Positions 42,328 through 51,393 of a stretch of DNA of 64,000 nt are shown piece after piece. The first letter of the stretch is position 1; each line of letters opens with the position of its first letter. The notes below the pieces were generated by a model. The model saw only the letters and a list, made by a program, of their open reading frames with translations. It was not told the DNA's origin and did no database searches. The position numbers were made by a program, and so were the translations under genes. Source of the DNA: Betaproteobacteria bacterium (GTDB lineage Bacteria; Pseudomonadota; Gammaproteobacteria; Burkholderiales; Ga0077523); the NCBI GenBank assembly GCA_016713305.1, contig JADJPK010000008.1, positions 310,001 through 374,000 on the forward strand. Direction: 5' to 3'.

Positions 42328-43305
42328 ATGGATTACAGGCTGCTGGGCCGCACGGGCGTGCGCGTGTCGCAATTGTGCTTCGGCACCATGTCGTTCGGGG
42401 GCGATGCCGACGAGGCGGCGTCGGCGGAAATGTACCGTGCGTGCCGGGACGCAGGCATCAACTTCTACGACACGGCCGACCAGTACAGCAAGGGACGCTC
42501 CGAGGAAATTCTCGGCGCGCTGATGAAGGGGCATCGCGACGATCTCGTTGTCGCGACCAAGTGCTTCAACCCGACCGGCGAGGACCGGAACGCGCGCGGA
42601 GGATCCCGCCGCCACATCAGCAGGGCCGTGGAGGCAAGCTTGAAGCGCCTGGGCACGGACCGCGTCGAGATCCTGTTCCTTCACCTGACGGATCCGGACA
42701 CGCCCATCGAGGAGTCCCTGCGTGCGATGGAGGATCTGGTGCGCGCGGGCAAGGTGCTCTATCCCGCGCTCAGCAACCATTCGGCGTGGATGACGCAGCG
42801 CGCGCTGGACGTGCAGGAGCGGTGGGGCTGGTCCCGCCTGCAGGTGATCGAGCCGATGTACAACCTGGTCAAGCGCCAGGCGGAGGTCGAGATCCTGCCC
42901 ATGGCGCAGGCGAACGGGCTGGCCGTCATCCCCTACAGCCCCGTAGGAGGCGGACTGCTGTCGGGCAAGTACGCGGCGGGGAACGCGCAGGGCCGCATTG
43001 CGACGAACAAGATGTACACGCAACGGTACGCGGAACCCTGGATGCACGATGTGGCGGCGCAATTCGCCGCGTTCTGCAAGGAGCGCGGATACGATCCGGT
43101 GAGTCTAGCGGTGGCCTGGGTCGGCGCGCATCCCGCCGTGACCGCGCCGATCATCGGCGCGCGCAATGTGGGCCAGCTTCAGGCGTCCCTGGATTCGGTG
43201 AAGATCGCCATGACGCCGGAGCTTCACGCAGAGATCGCCGCGCTCTCACGCACCCCGCCTCCGGCCACCGACAGGTCGGAGGAGATCAAGCCGGCGGGCA
43301 AGTGA
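42328..43305 (+). CDS. Aldo/keto reductase
   Basis: The product has 325 residues forming an NADPH-dependent TIM barrel. The catalytic tetrad is visible: D48 and Y53 (NFYDTADQYSKG), K78 (VVATKCF) and H119 (FLHLTDPD). The cofactor end has GLAVIPYSPVGGGLLSGKY and VTAPIIGARN. It reduces an aldehyde or ketone, or dehydrogenates an alcohol; the substrate is not deducible, although the sequence is of the YajO/voltage-channel-beta type. ATG 42328 has GGAGTG upstream. It stands alone on the plus strand and is convergent with the dioxygenase gene, with a hairpin between them. Confidence 0.92.
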   Translation: MDYRLLGRTGVRVSQLCFGTMSFGGDADEAASAEMYRACRDAGINFYDTADQYSKGRSEEILGALMKGHRDDLVVATKCFNPTGEDRNARGGSRRHISRAVEASLKRLGTDRVEILFLHLTDPDTPIEESLRAMEDLVRAGKVLYPALSNHSAWMTQRALDVQERWGWSRLQVIEPMYNLVKRQAEVEILPMAQANGLAVIPYSPVGGGLLSGKYAAGNAQGRIATNKMYTQRYAEPWMHDVAAQFAAFCKERGYDPVSLAVAWVGAHPAVTAPIIGARNVGQLQASLDSVKIAMTPELHAEIAALSRTPPPATDRSEEIKPAGK

Positions 43306-43309
43306 GTCG

Positions 43310-43352
43310 GCGTCTGGCGCGCCGGTGTGGGGTAGCCCGGCGCGCCAGACGC
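43310..43352. terminator. Hairpin between convergent aldo/keto reductase and dioxygenase genes
   Basis: A perfect 16-bp inverted repeat (GCGTCTGGCGCGCCGG and its complement) with an 11-nt loop begins 5 nt after the reductase stop. Lacking a T-run, it is terminator-like by position. Confidence 0.6.
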
Positions 43353-43472
43353 GGATCAAAGGGGTCGAGTGGCGGCGCACCTGTCGGTCCGGTCCGCCGC
43401 CCGACGAACTGCGGGTGAGGGAATCGACGACACGTCCGGACGCGCCGAGTGGTCGGGCACTCCCCGTCGACT

Positions 43473-44217
43473 TCAACCCTGGATGAGCACGATGTTCCAG
43501 ACCACCAGCTGCGAATCGGGCTCATCTTCCTTCGTCGGCGGAAGCACTCTGGCGATGAGGCTCTCCTTGGCCCACGACTGCTGCAGGAGCGGATCGCGTT
43601 CGTTCAGCGGTTCTCCGGGGAAATACATCTGGGTGACGAGACGGTTGTAACGGCCGGTCACGTCGAAGTGGATGTGCGGGGGGCGGGAATATCCGGGGAC
43701 CACCGGGTACGCGCCGGGTTTCACGGTCTTGAATCGGAAGCGACCCTCGTTGTCTGTTACTACGGTCGCATAGCCGTCGAAGTTCGGATCGATCGGCGCG
43801 GTGTTCCGGTCGTGGGGATGGGTGTACTTGCCGGCAGCGTTGGCTTGCCAGATCTCCAGACGCACGCCGGGTGCAGGCTCTCCGCGCACGCTGAGCACGC
43901 GACCCATCACGTGAATCACCGGCCCCAGCGCCATGCCCGGACGTCCGGCAAGGCGGGTGAGATCCGCGTGTCCATCGGTGGGTTTGCGGACGGGATAGAA
44001 CGGCCCGAGGATCTGGTCCGGCGTGGGCATGGGCCCTGCGGGGTCGAAGCCAGGCGCTTCCTCCGCTGCCAGTGCCGCCATGGGACTTGCGATCGCCGCG
44101 GCCCAGCGCGAGCGTCGCGCCCAGGAGGCGACGCCGGTCCATGAAGTGCTCGGGAGCCGTGGGCAGGGCACCTGCGGCAGAGGTGGGAACGAGAATGCGT
44201 GAACCAGTACGATCCAT
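43473..44217 (-). CDS. Exported intradiol ring-cleavage dioxygenase, one frame break
   Basis: The core carries the Fe(III) ligand pattern of protocatechuate/catechol dioxygenases: Tyr in AAGKYTHPHD, Tyr in PGYSRPPHIHF and both His in HIH. GRFRFKTVKPGAYPV is the typical preceding strand. The enzyme would cleave a catechol-type ring between its hydroxyls. The N-terminus MDRRRLLGATLALA plus a hydrophobic run and MAALA is a Tat/Sec-like signal, so export is likely. ATG 44217 has GGGAGG upstream; ATG 44142 is an alternative that would begin at the signal peptide. One extra C in CCC (44102-44104) breaks the frame within the signal; removing it gives 247 residues. Confidence 0.85.
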
Positions 44218-44325
44218 GGCGTGTTTCCTCCCTTGTGTAGTAGTGTGACCGTGCCCCGGCGACCGGCGGCAGGATCCATCCGGAGAATACGCGATGAGCG
44301 GCAGGGAATGATTCCGTAGACGAAA

Positions 44326-44411
44326 GGCAAGAGACAAGAGGCAAAAGGCAAAAGGCAAAAGGCAAAAGGCAAGACCTGACCCCAAATCGGGGTCAGGTCT
44401 TGCCTTTTGCC
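44326..44411. repeat. Heptamer array with 23-bp palindrome between livF and the dioxygenase gene
   Basis: Seven tandem heptamers (GGCAAGA, GACAAGA, four GGCAAAA, GGCAAGA; 44326-44374) are followed by CCTGACCCC, an AAATC loop, GGGGTCAGG and two inverted heptamers. The last heptamers and the palindrome form a perfect 23-bp stem (44361-44383 with 44389-44411) starting 3 nt from the livF stop. It is likely both a terminator and a dispersed intergenic repeat. Confidence 0.85.
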
Positions 44412-44413
44412 TG

Positions 44414-45160
44414 CTATACGGCGAGATACTTCGAGCGGACGGCGTCGTCGTGCATGAGCGCATGCATGCTGCCCTGGAATCGGACCGTGCCCTTCTCCAG
44501 CACGTACGCGCGGTCGGTGATGGCGGCAGCAAAGCGCAGGTTCTGTTCGGAGATGAGCAGCGTGAGACCTTCGCGCTTGAGTTCGCGGATCACGGCGGCC
44601 ATCTGCTCGACGATGACCGGCGCCAGACCTTCCGAAGGCTCGTCCAGGAGCACCGCCAGCGGATTGCCCATGAGAGTGCGGGCGATGGTGAGCATCTGCT
44701 GCTCGCCACCAGACATTTCCCCTCCGCGCCGCTCGCGCATGCGGCCCAGGTTGGGGAACACCTCGAAGAGCTTGCCGGGCGTCCAGTACGGCGCGCCGTC
44801 CCTGCGCGGCCGGCGGCCCACTTCCAGGTTCTCTTCCACGGTGAGCTCGGTGAAGATGCGGCGTTCCTCGGGCACGTAGCCCAGGCCTGACCGGCACACC
44901 TGATACGGGGCCTGGCCGTCGATGCGCCGGCCGGTGAACTGCACCGCGCCGGTCCGCGGCCTGACGAGTCCCATGAGCGTCTTGAGTGTCGTGGACTTTC
45001 CTGCGCCGTTGCGTCCAAGCAGTGCGACGACCTCGCCGCGCCGCAGGTCCAGATCCACCCCGAAGAGGATCTGCGCACGGCCGTAGAACGTATCGACGCC
45101 GCGTGCTTCCAGAATGAGCGCGGCGCCAGCCGTCTCCGGCACTGGGCCCGCGCCACTCAA
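44414..45160 (-). CDS. livF: Branched-chain-amino-acid-type ABC transporter ATPase
   Basis: The product has 248 residues. Walker A is GRNGAGKST (49-57), the signature is MSGGEQQ and Walker B is LAVLLDEPSEGLAP, followed by the LivF-typical SEQN switch region (LTLLISEQNLRFA). It hydrolyses ATP with LivG to drive uptake through the fused permease. Its start overlaps the livG stop by 4 nt. Given the neighbours, the ligand may be an organic acid or heteroaromatic compound and not a branched-chain amino acid; this is inference. Confidence 0.93.
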   Translation of the reverse strand: MSGAGPVPETAGAALILEARGVDTFYGRAQILFGVDLDLRRGEVVALLGRNGAGKSTTLKTLMGLVRPRTGAVQFTGRRIDGQAPYQVCRSGLGYVPEERRIFTELTVEENLEVGRRPRRDGAPYWTPGKLFEVFPNLGRMRERRGGEMSGGEQQMLTIARTLMGNPLAVLLDEPSEGLAPVIVEQMAAVIRELKREGLTLLISEQNLRFAAAITDRAYVLEKGTVRFQGSMHALMHDDAVRSKYLAV

Positions 45161-45903
45161 TGCGGATCCTCCCCGAGATAGATCCGCCGCACCTCCGGAT
45201 CGTTGCGCACCGCCTCGGGCTCGCCCTGCGCCACGAGGCGTCCGCGGTCCAGCACGAGAAGACGGTCAGCGTGACCAAAGACGATGTCCATGTCGTGCTC
45301 CGTGAACAGCACCGCGACGTTGCGTTCGCGCGCAAGCGCCGTCACCAACGCCATCAGATCGTGGCGTTCGCCAGGGGCCATTCCCGCCGTGGGTTCGTCC
45401 ATGAGCAGCAGCCGCGGCTCGTTCGCCAGCGCCAGTGCGAGTTCCAGGCGCTTGAGATCGCCGTAGGCCAGCTGGGCACAGGGCTCATGGGCCATCGCGC
45501 CCAGGCCCGTACGTTCCAGCATCTCGCCCGCAGCCTTCACGCATTCGTTTCGTGCGAGACCCAGCAGCCGTCGAGTCCGTCTGGCGTGCGACGCGAAGGC
45601 CGTCTGCACATTCTCGATCACCGACATGGATCCGAACACGGTGGTGATCTGGAATGTCCTTCCCACGCTCGCGCGGAAGAGCCGGCGTGGTCCCGCGCCG
45701 GTGACGTCGGCTCCGTCCAGCAGCACCTGGCCGCGATCCGGGCGGACCTGCCCGCCTATCATGTTGAAGCACGTGCTCTTGCCCGCGCCGTTGGGACCGA
45801 TGAGTGCCACGCGTTCGCCGGCATCGACGGAGAAGGACACGCCGTCGACGGCGCAGACGCCGCCATAGCGCTTCTCCAGACCGGTCACCGCCAGTACGCT
45901 CAT
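45157..45903 (-). CDS. livG: Branched-chain-amino-acid-type ABC transporter ATPase
   Basis: The product has 248 residues. Walker A is GPNGAGKST (36-44); Walker B is RLLLMDEPTAGMAPGE, with the H-loop in LFTEHDMDIVFGHADRLLVL. The typical LivG insert region (GRTFQITTVFGSMSVIENV) is present. It is the partner of LivF. Both ends overlap neighbours by 4 nt (livHM upstream, livF downstream), so translation of the transporter genes is coupled. Confidence 0.93.
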   Translation of the reverse strand: MSVLAVTGLEKRYGGVCAVDGVSFSVDAGERVALIGPNGAGKSTCFNMIGGQVRPDRGQVLLDGADVTGAGPRRLFRASVGRTFQITTVFGSMSVIENVQTAFASHARRTRRLLGLARNECVKAAGEMLERTGLGAMAHEPCAQLAYGDLKRLELALALANEPRLLLMDEPTAGMAPGERHDLMALVTALARERNVAVLFTEHDMDIVFGHADRLLVLDRGRLVAQGEPEAVRNDPEVRRIYLGEDPH

Positions 45904-47765
45904 GCCCGCTGGCGCCACAGATGTCCGACGCTGCCCACGATCCCGCGCGGAAACGCGAGGACCACCAGCAGCACGGCGCCGCCCAGCACGAGGCGCCAGT
46001 ACTCGGTGTGGCGAAGAATCTCGTCCTGCATCCAGGTGAACACGGCTGCACCGACGACGGGGCCGGCGAGCGTTTGCACGCCACCCATCAGGACCATGAC
46101 GAGACCGTCGACCGAGCGCGAGATCGCCATCGTCTCCGGTGACAGGCTGCCCTTGGAGAACACGAACAGCGCACCCGCGAGCCCTGCCACCGCACCCGCG
46201 ACCGGAAAGGCCAGCCACTGCACACGATGCACGTCGATGCCGATGGCTTCCGCGCGCGCCGGCGCATCTCTCGCGGCGCGCAGCGCGAACCCGAAGGGTG
46301 CATGGATCACGAGCCAGATCACCCCGATGCCGCCCGCGGCGCAGGCGAGCGTGAACCAGTAGTAGCGGCTCTTCGTGGCGGCCCACTCGGCTGGCCAGAC
46401 CCCCACCAGCCCGTTGCTGCCGCCGGTGACGTCGTCCCACTGGAAGGCGATGGACCACGCGATCTGTGCGACCGCGAGCGTGAGCATGGCGAGATACACG
46501 CCGGACAGCCGCACGCAGAACCAGCCGACGAAGACGCCTGCTGCACCTGCCAGCAATGGCGCCGCGGCAATGGACGGCAGCATCGGCCATCCCGCGGACT
46601 TCACCAGCAGTGCCGCCGCGTAGGCGCCCACGCCGAAGTAGGCGGCGTGACCGAAGGACGCCATGCCTCCCGGCCCCATGAGGAAGTGCAGGCTCACGGC
46701 GAAGAGCGCGAAGATCAGCACGTCCGTCGCGAGGACCAGCATGTATTCGTCCACGACCAGCGGCGCGGCCGCCGCCGCGAGAAGCAATGCGCCGGTGCTG
46801 GTCCAGAACCGGCGGCCCGGCGTGACGACGAGGTGCTGGGAGCGTGCCGCGTGCGATTCGCGTTGCGGACGCCCGAGCAGTCCCCATGGCCGCAACGCCA
46901 GGGTGATCGCCATGAGCGCGAACTCGACCACGATCGTGAGCTTGCTGAAGTTGAACGGGATGCCCGCCAGTTCCACCGTGCCGGCGGCCACGCACAGTGC
47001 CTTCACGATGCCGATCAGGAGGGCCGCCAGAAACGCGCCGCGCAAACTTCCCAGGCCGCCGATGACGACCACCACGAACGCGTCGGTGATGGCCACGAGA
47101 TCCAGATTGAGACTCGCGGGTTCCCGCGGAATCTGCAGCGCCCCGGCCAGTCCCGCGAGCGCGCTGCCCAGCGCGAAGACGCCGGTGAAGAGCCACGCCT
47201 GATTCACGCCCAGCGCGCCCACCATCTCGCGGTCCTGCGTGGCGGCGCGCACGAGCACCCCCCACCGCGTGCGCTTGAAGAGTTGTTCCAGAAGGACGAG
47301 GACGACCGGCCCCAATGCGATCAGCAGCAGGTCGTACTCGGGGACGAAGCCGCCGCCGATCTCCACCGCCCCCTTGAGACCGGGCGCCCGGGGACCGAGG
47401 ATGTCCTCGGCGCCCCACTGCATGAGCGCGAGATCCTTGATCACCAATACCACGGCAAAGGTCGCGAGCAGCTGGAAGAGCTCCGGCGCTGCGTAGATGC
47501 GCTTGAGAACGGAGGTCTCGACGATCACCCCGAGAATCGCCACGGCCGCCGCCGCCGCCGGCAGCGCGATCCAGAAACCGCCGGGGCCGCCGATGCGCTC
47601 CGCCACCGCGATGCCCGCGTACGTGCCCACCATGTAGAACGAGCCGTGGGCGAAATTCACCACCCGCGTCACGCCGAAGATGAGCGAGAGCCCGGAAGCC
47701 AGCAGGAACAGCGTCGAGGCGCTAGCCAGTCCGTTGACGAGTTGAACGAGCAGATCGGCCAGCAT
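45900..47765 (-). CDS. Fused LivH-LivM ABC transporter permease
   Basis: The product has 621 residues and joins the two permeases of Liv-type importers that are usually separate. Residues about 1-295 are LivH-like (SGLSLIFGVTRVVNFAHGSF, then VVVVIGGLGSLRGAFLAALL). A charged linker (RPQRESHAARSQHL) follows. From about 320 the LivM half begins (FLMGPGGMASFGHAAYFGVG; VMVLMGGVQTLAGPVVGAAV). It is an inner-membrane protein with about 16 helices. Fusion fixes the 1:1 ratio of the halves. It overlaps livG by 4 nt and lies 75 nt after the substrate-binding protein gene. Confidence 0.92.
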   Translation of the reverse strand: MLADLLVQLVNGLASASTLFLLASGLSLIFGVTRVVNFAHGSFYMVGTYAGIAVAERIGGPGGFWIALPAAAAAVAILGVIVETSVLKRIYAAPELFQLLATFAVVLVIKDLALMQWGAEDILGPRAPGLKGAVEIGGGFVPEYDLLLIALGPVVLVLLEQLFKRTRWGVLVRAATQDREMVGALGVNQAWLFTGVFALGSALAGLAGALQIPREPASLNLDLVAITDAFVVVVIGGLGSLRGAFLAALLIGIVKALCVAAGTVELAGIPFNFSKLTIVVEFALMAITLALRPWGLLGRPQRESHAARSQHLVVTPGRRFWTSTGALLLAAAAAPLVVDEYMLVLATDVLIFALFAVSLHFLMGPGGMASFGHAAYFGVGAYAAALLVKSAGWPMLPSIAAAPLLAGAAGVFVGWFCVRLSGVYLAMLTLAVAQIAWSIAFQWDDVTGGSNGLVGVWPAEWAATKSRYYWFTLACAAGGIGVIWLVIHAPFGFALRAARDAPARAEAIGIDVHRVQWLAFPVAGAVAGLAGALFVFSKGSLSPETMAISRSVDGLVMVLMGGVQTLAGPVVGAAVFTWMQDEILRHTEYWRLVLGGAVLLVVLAFPRGIVGSVGHLWRQRA

Positions 47766-47840
47766 CGTCAGCGGCGCGTGTCCGATCGTTCAACACCGGC
47801 AGGCGGCCGGCATGCTTTCCCGCGTGCGATCACGCGCCCC

Positions 47841-49028
47841 TCATTCTGCGGGGCGCAGCTTCTTCACTTCCTCGTCCGGCGGCAGGTAGGAAAGCCCGTC
47901 GCGATAGACCCAGTCCACCATCACGCCCTTGCCCTCGCGCTGAGTCAGCCGGCCCACGTACGCGCCCATGGTGGACTGGTGATCGAGAGCGCGATAGGTG
48001 ATCCTGCCGAACGGGGTCGGCACCGCCAGACCCTTGAAGGCGGTGACGATCTTCTCGGGGTCCGTCCCCCCGGCCTTGACGAGCGCCGCCGCCATGGAGT
48101 GCATGGCCACGTAACCGACCACAGAACCCAGCCGCGGATAGTCGTTCCACCGCTTGCGATAGGCCTCGAGGAACTTCCGGTGCTCCGGCGTGGCGATGTC
48201 GTTCCACGGATAGCCGGTCACGAACCAGCCTTCGGGGGTCTCATCCTTCAGCGGGTCCAGGTACTCGGGTTCACCGCCCAGCAGATCGAACACGTCGCGC
48301 CCGCGGAACAGCCCCCGCGTGTTGCCCTCGCGGACGAACTTCGCGAGATCCGCGCCGAACAGCGCGCTGAAGATCGCGTCGGGCTTGGCGCTCGCGAGCG
48401 CCTGCACCGTCGCGCCGGCGTCGATCTTGCCCAGCGGGGGCGCCTGCTCCGCGACGAACTCCACCTCCGGCTGGCGCGCCTTCAGCAGCTTCTTGAACGC
48501 ATTGGCCGCCGCCTGCCCGTATTCGTAGTTGGGATACACGAGCGCCCAGCGCTTCTTCTTGAGACGTGCCGCTTCGGGGATCAGCATGGCCGTCTGCATG
48601 TACGTGGAGGCGCGCAGGCGGAACGTGTAGCGGTTGCCGTTCTCCCACACGAGCTTGTCGGACAGGGGTTCGGCCGCGAGGAAGGGCAGCTTCTTCTGCC
48701 GCGCGAGATCGCTCACCGCGAGGCCCACATGCGAAGCGAAGCCGCCCATGAGCGCCACCACCTGCTCGCGGCTCGCCAGCTCTTCGGCCACGCGCACTGC
48801 ATCGCCGGGATTGCCGTTGTCGTCCCGGGAGACAACCTCCACCGCCCGGCCGCCGACGCCGCCCGCCGCGTTGATCTCTTCGAGCGCGAGCTGCCAGCCT
48901 TTCCTGTACGGTTCGAGAAAAGCCGGGAATGCCTTGTACGAATTCAGTTCGCCGATGCGGATCGGCGGCTGGGCCGATGCCGATCCGAGCCAGACCAGTG
49001 CGATCCATCCCCACCACAAGCGCTTCAT
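47841..49028 (-). CDS. Periplasmic substrate-binding protein of the Liv-type transporter
   Basis: The product has 395 residues. Signal peptide MKRLWWGWIALVWLGSASA is followed by a Peripla_BP_6 fold (IRIGELNSYKAFPAFLEPYR; LALEEINAAGGVGGRAVEVV; a Gly-Gly-Phe-Ala-Ser-His ligand loop in VALMGGFASHVGLAVSD). It captures the ligand for LivHM-F-G. Its start overlaps the stop of the amino-acid-synthesis family gene by 4 nt, which ties transport to the catabolic enzymes. The ligand is not predictable in detail. Confidence 0.92.
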   Translation of the reverse strand: MKRLWWGWIALVWLGSASAQPPIRIGELNSYKAFPAFLEPYRKGWQLALEEINAAGGVGGRAVEVVSRDDNGNPGDAVRVAEELASREQVVALMGGFASHVGLAVSDLARQKKLPFLAAEPLSDKLVWENGNRYTFRLRASTYMQTAMLIPEAARLKKKRWALVYPNYEYGQAAANAFKKLLKARQPEVEFVAEQAPPLGKIDAGATVQALASAKPDAIFSALFGADLAKFVREGNTRGLFRGRDVFDLLGGEPEYLDPLKDETPEGWFVTGYPWNDIATPEHRKFLEAYRKRWNDYPRLGSVVGYVAMHSMAAALVKAGGTDPEKIVTAFKGLAVPTPFGRITYRALDHQSTMGAYVGRLTQREGKGVMVDWVYRDGLSYLPPDEEVKKLRPAE

Positions 49029-49654
49029 CGCTGACCGTCTCCCACGCTGATGTCCTTGACCTGCAATCCACCCATGCGGGCATGCACCCTCCCGCCGCTC
49101 GCCATCACCAGCACCAGGGCCAGTTCGTCGGCCCGGGGCCCGTCGGGCACGCCCACCTCCATCGCATCGAAGTGGGACCGGACGTAGGCCGCGTCCTTGT
49201 GGTGGATCGGGATGTCGAGGCGAGTGCCGAGTGTGCCAACTTTCGTGGTGGAAGGCACGATCGCCCTGGCGCCGCCCAGAACCTCACGCATTGCGTATCC
49301 GCCGGGCACGTGCCAGAACGCGCCGTGCTCGATCTCGCCGCCGCTGCCGACGATGGTGCCCTTGCCGTAGGCATCGATGCGCCTGACGTCACCGCCCAAG
49401 GTCGCCACCAGCTTCTTCGCCATTTCCAGGCCCAAGGGCTTCAACGCGTCCATGAAGGGTTCGATCACATCGAAGTAGCGGCCAGCGTAGGGATTGCGGA
49501 TGAGCGCGATCACCGCGGCCTTGACGTGCGGCACCGCGGCAGGCGGTCCGCCGTCGTGATGCGTTTCTTCGATGATCGTGCATACCTTGCGCAGTTCGAT
49601 GGGGGGAAGATGGGTCGGCATGTCGAGCGGGTCGAGGGAGTGGGTGGAGGTCAT
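49025..49654 (-). CDS. Amino acid synthesis family protein (DUF1185)
   Basis: The product has 209 residues matching the AA_synth/DUF1185 family (RKVCTIIEETHHDGG; AAVIALIRNPYAGRYFD; GKGTIVGSGGEIEHGAFWHV; AYVRSHFDAMEVGVPDGPRA). The biochemical role of this family is not established. It recurs beside amidohydrolase and heterocycle-catabolism genes, which fits this neighbourhood. ATG 49654 is the longest start; ATG 49621 is an alternative and neither has a strong ribosome binding site. The gene lies about 880 nt downstream of the UPF0280 gene, with repeats between. Confidence 0.82.
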   Translation of the reverse strand: MTSTHSLDPLDMPTHLPPIELRKVCTIIEETHHDGGPPAAVPHVKAAVIALIRNPYAGRYFDVIEPFMDALKPLGLEMAKKLVATLGGDVRRIDAYGKGTIVGSGGEIEHGAFWHVPGGYAMREVLGGARAIVPSTTKVGTLGTRLDIPIHHKDAAYVRSHFDAMEVGVPDGPRADELALVLVMASGGRVHARMGGLQVKDISVGDGQR

Positions 49655-49734
49655 GTCGAGTCAGGCAATCAGACGATGGGCGATGGTGCGGGCACAAGGG
49701 CCGGGGTGCGGGGCGATGGCCCCGTGCAACCCAT

Positions 49735-49905
49735 CCTCACCCTGTCCCTCTCCTTGAAGGAGAGGGGACCTGCTGCGGATAGGGGCGGAGACCTGTCTGC
49801 GCGGCGCCGGCTCATCGACCGCCGGGACGCGGATGTCTGATTCCGTATGCCGAAAAGACCCACCCCCATCCTGTCCTTCCCCCTGAAGGGGAAGGGACCT
49901 GCTGC
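49735..49905. repeat. Pair of related REP-like palindromes
   Basis: Two copies about 130 nt apart share the frame CC(C)ATCCT...CTGTCC, a palindrome and GGGACCTGCTGCG. The first stem is CCCTCTCCTT-GA-AGGAGAGG (about 49744-49765), the second TTCCCCCTGAAGGGGAA (about 49875-49891). They look like BIME/REP-type intergenic repeats. Confidence 0.65.
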
Positions 49906-49984
49906 GTTTGTCGCTGCGCGGATCCGCGTGGCAGGACCCGAGGGATTCGAGGCGCTGCTCACGCCCGTTTTCGTCCGTCCGGGA

Positions 49985-50400
49985 CCCCCGGAAAGTCGCA
50001 ACACTTTCCGCGGTGGAGATCCGGGGCCTCCGGAACGTCGCAATGCTTTCCGGGGTGGAGATCCGGGGCTCCGGAAAGTCGCAATGCTATCCGGGGTGGA
50101 GATCCGGGGCCTCCGGAAAGTCGCAATGCTATCCGGGGTGGAGATCCGGGGCCCCCGGAACGTCGCAATGCTTTCCGGGGTGGAGATCCGGGGCCTCCGG
50201 AACGTCGCAATGCTTTCCGGGGTGGAGATCCGGGGCCTCCGGAACGTCGCAATGCTTTCCGGGGTGGAGATCCGGGGCCTCCGGAAAGTCGCAGACTTTC
50301 TGGGGTCGGACAGGGGGGGGGGGGGAGGGCAGTCCGGGGGGGGCGGCGGGCGGGCCTCCTTGGGGCCCCCGGAAAGTCGCAAGACTTTCTGGGGTGGAAC
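49985..50400. repeat. 42-bp palindromic tandem repeat array with G-tracts
   Basis: GGAAAGTCGC or GGAACGTCGC recurs at 49990, 50032, 50073, 50115, 50157, 50199, 50241 and 50283 (42-bp period, one 41-bp unit), plus an outlier at 50371. Each unit can fold: CCGGAAAG and CTTTCCGG flank an 8-nt loop. The unit spacer is GGGGTGGAGATCCGGGG. A run of 13 G (50313-50325) and one of 8 G separate the outlier copy. The array is intergenic between the UPF0280 gene and the amino-acid-synthesis gene. Confidence 0.9.
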
Positions 50401-50532
50401 AGAGGGGCGGGGGTGAGGAGGCGCGAGGCGCGCGGCAGGCCAGGAGAGGGGGTGAGGATGGGTTTGCCATCACCCCCCAACCACGTTTCAAGCGCGCCTC
50501 CGACCGCAAGACGAGAAACCCGCGACTCCCTT

Positions 50533-51393
50533 TCATTCGCACACCCGCGCCATTCCCTGCAGCCGCAGGTACGCGGCGCCGATGAGCCCCGCGTCCAGCA
50601 TCCGCCGTGCGCAGGCCGTTCCGTTGTCCAGCGCGAGACTCGCGGCATCGGCGGGCAGACGGTCCACCCCGACGGTCACGAGACGCGTCCCGAGGTCCGT
50701 GTCGTCGCGGACTTCGTTGGCGGGGCGCCGATGAACGGACGGGTGATCGACATCGACGGCGTTCGCCACCAGCGTCGCGGCGGCGTCGGCGGCTGCGGCC
50801 GTGCGCGCAATGACGGTCACGGAGTCCGCGATGCCCAGCGAATGCGACCGGCCACGCCAGCCCGATGTGGCGATGCCGCGCCAGGGATCGATGGCACGGA
50901 TCAAGGCGTGACCGTGCAGATGTGCATCCTCGATTCCGGCGACCCCGATGCGGAACGACGCGTCGTCCTCCAGATGCACCGCGATGTCGCCGCCGTTGTT
51001 CACGTAGGCGCGGCGCAGCCGGCGCGACCGCGTCATCGCTTCCAGGATCTCATCGGCGACCGCGCCCGCCACAGCCGCCATGGGGGTGATGAACGTCTTC
51101 CGATGCGGCCAGCAGGCGGCCTCCATCCTGCGAGCGACGGGCCCGGCGAATCCGCGGGATGTCGCGGGCACGGGAAGCCGCAGTTCGGGCAGTTCCGAAA
51201 CCAGAGTCGGGAGCACGTTCTCGAATCGCTCTGCCGCCTGCTCGTAGGCACGCGCCACCTCGCCCGCAGATCCCTCCGCCTCGATGACGAGATCGATGGG
51301 CCCCTGGTGCAGGTGCAGGCGCCCGTCGGCAAGCCGTACGCGATCCGGCCGCCACGCTGGAGTTTCCGTCCGGTGCGCGAGGGCGGCGTTCAC
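50533..51393 (-). CDS. UPF0280 family protein (ApbE-like)
   Basis: The product has 286 residues from GTG 51393, whose GTGA overlaps the stop of the reductase gene. Family blocks: GPIDLVIEAEG, FITPMAAVAGAVADEIL, RAYVNNGGDIAVHLEDD, GIATSGWRGRSHSLGIADSV and a late ANAVDVDHP. UPF0280 proteins resemble ApbE flavin transferases, which attach FMN to target proteins, but their own activity is unproven. Coupling to an iron-sulfur flavoprotein-type reductase suggests a maturation role, which is inference. No typical flavinylation motif (D-x-x-S/T-G-A-T/S) was found in the neighbouring reductase. Confidence 0.85.
   Translation of the reverse strand: MNAALAHRTETPAWRPDRVRLADGRLHLHQGPIDLVIEAEGSAGEVARAYEQAAERFENVLPTLVSELPELRLPVPATSRGFAGPVARRMEAACWPHRKTFITPMAAVAGAVADEILEAMTRSRRLRRAYVNNGGDIAVHLEDDASFRIGVAGIEDAHLHGHALIRAIDPWRGIATSGWRGRSHSLGIADSVTVIARTAAAADAAATLVANAVDVDHPSVHRRPANEVRDDTDLGTRLVTVGVDRLPADAASLALDNGTACARRMLDAGLIGAAYLRLQGMARVCE

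Noticed and set aside
49985..50400. CRISPR array
   Set aside because: The units are contiguous and near-identical; there are no unique spacers and no cas genes.
49847..50416. Plus-strand frames with 14-residue repeats
   Set aside because: A 42-bp period keeps several frames open at once. The DNA is palindromic and intergenic.
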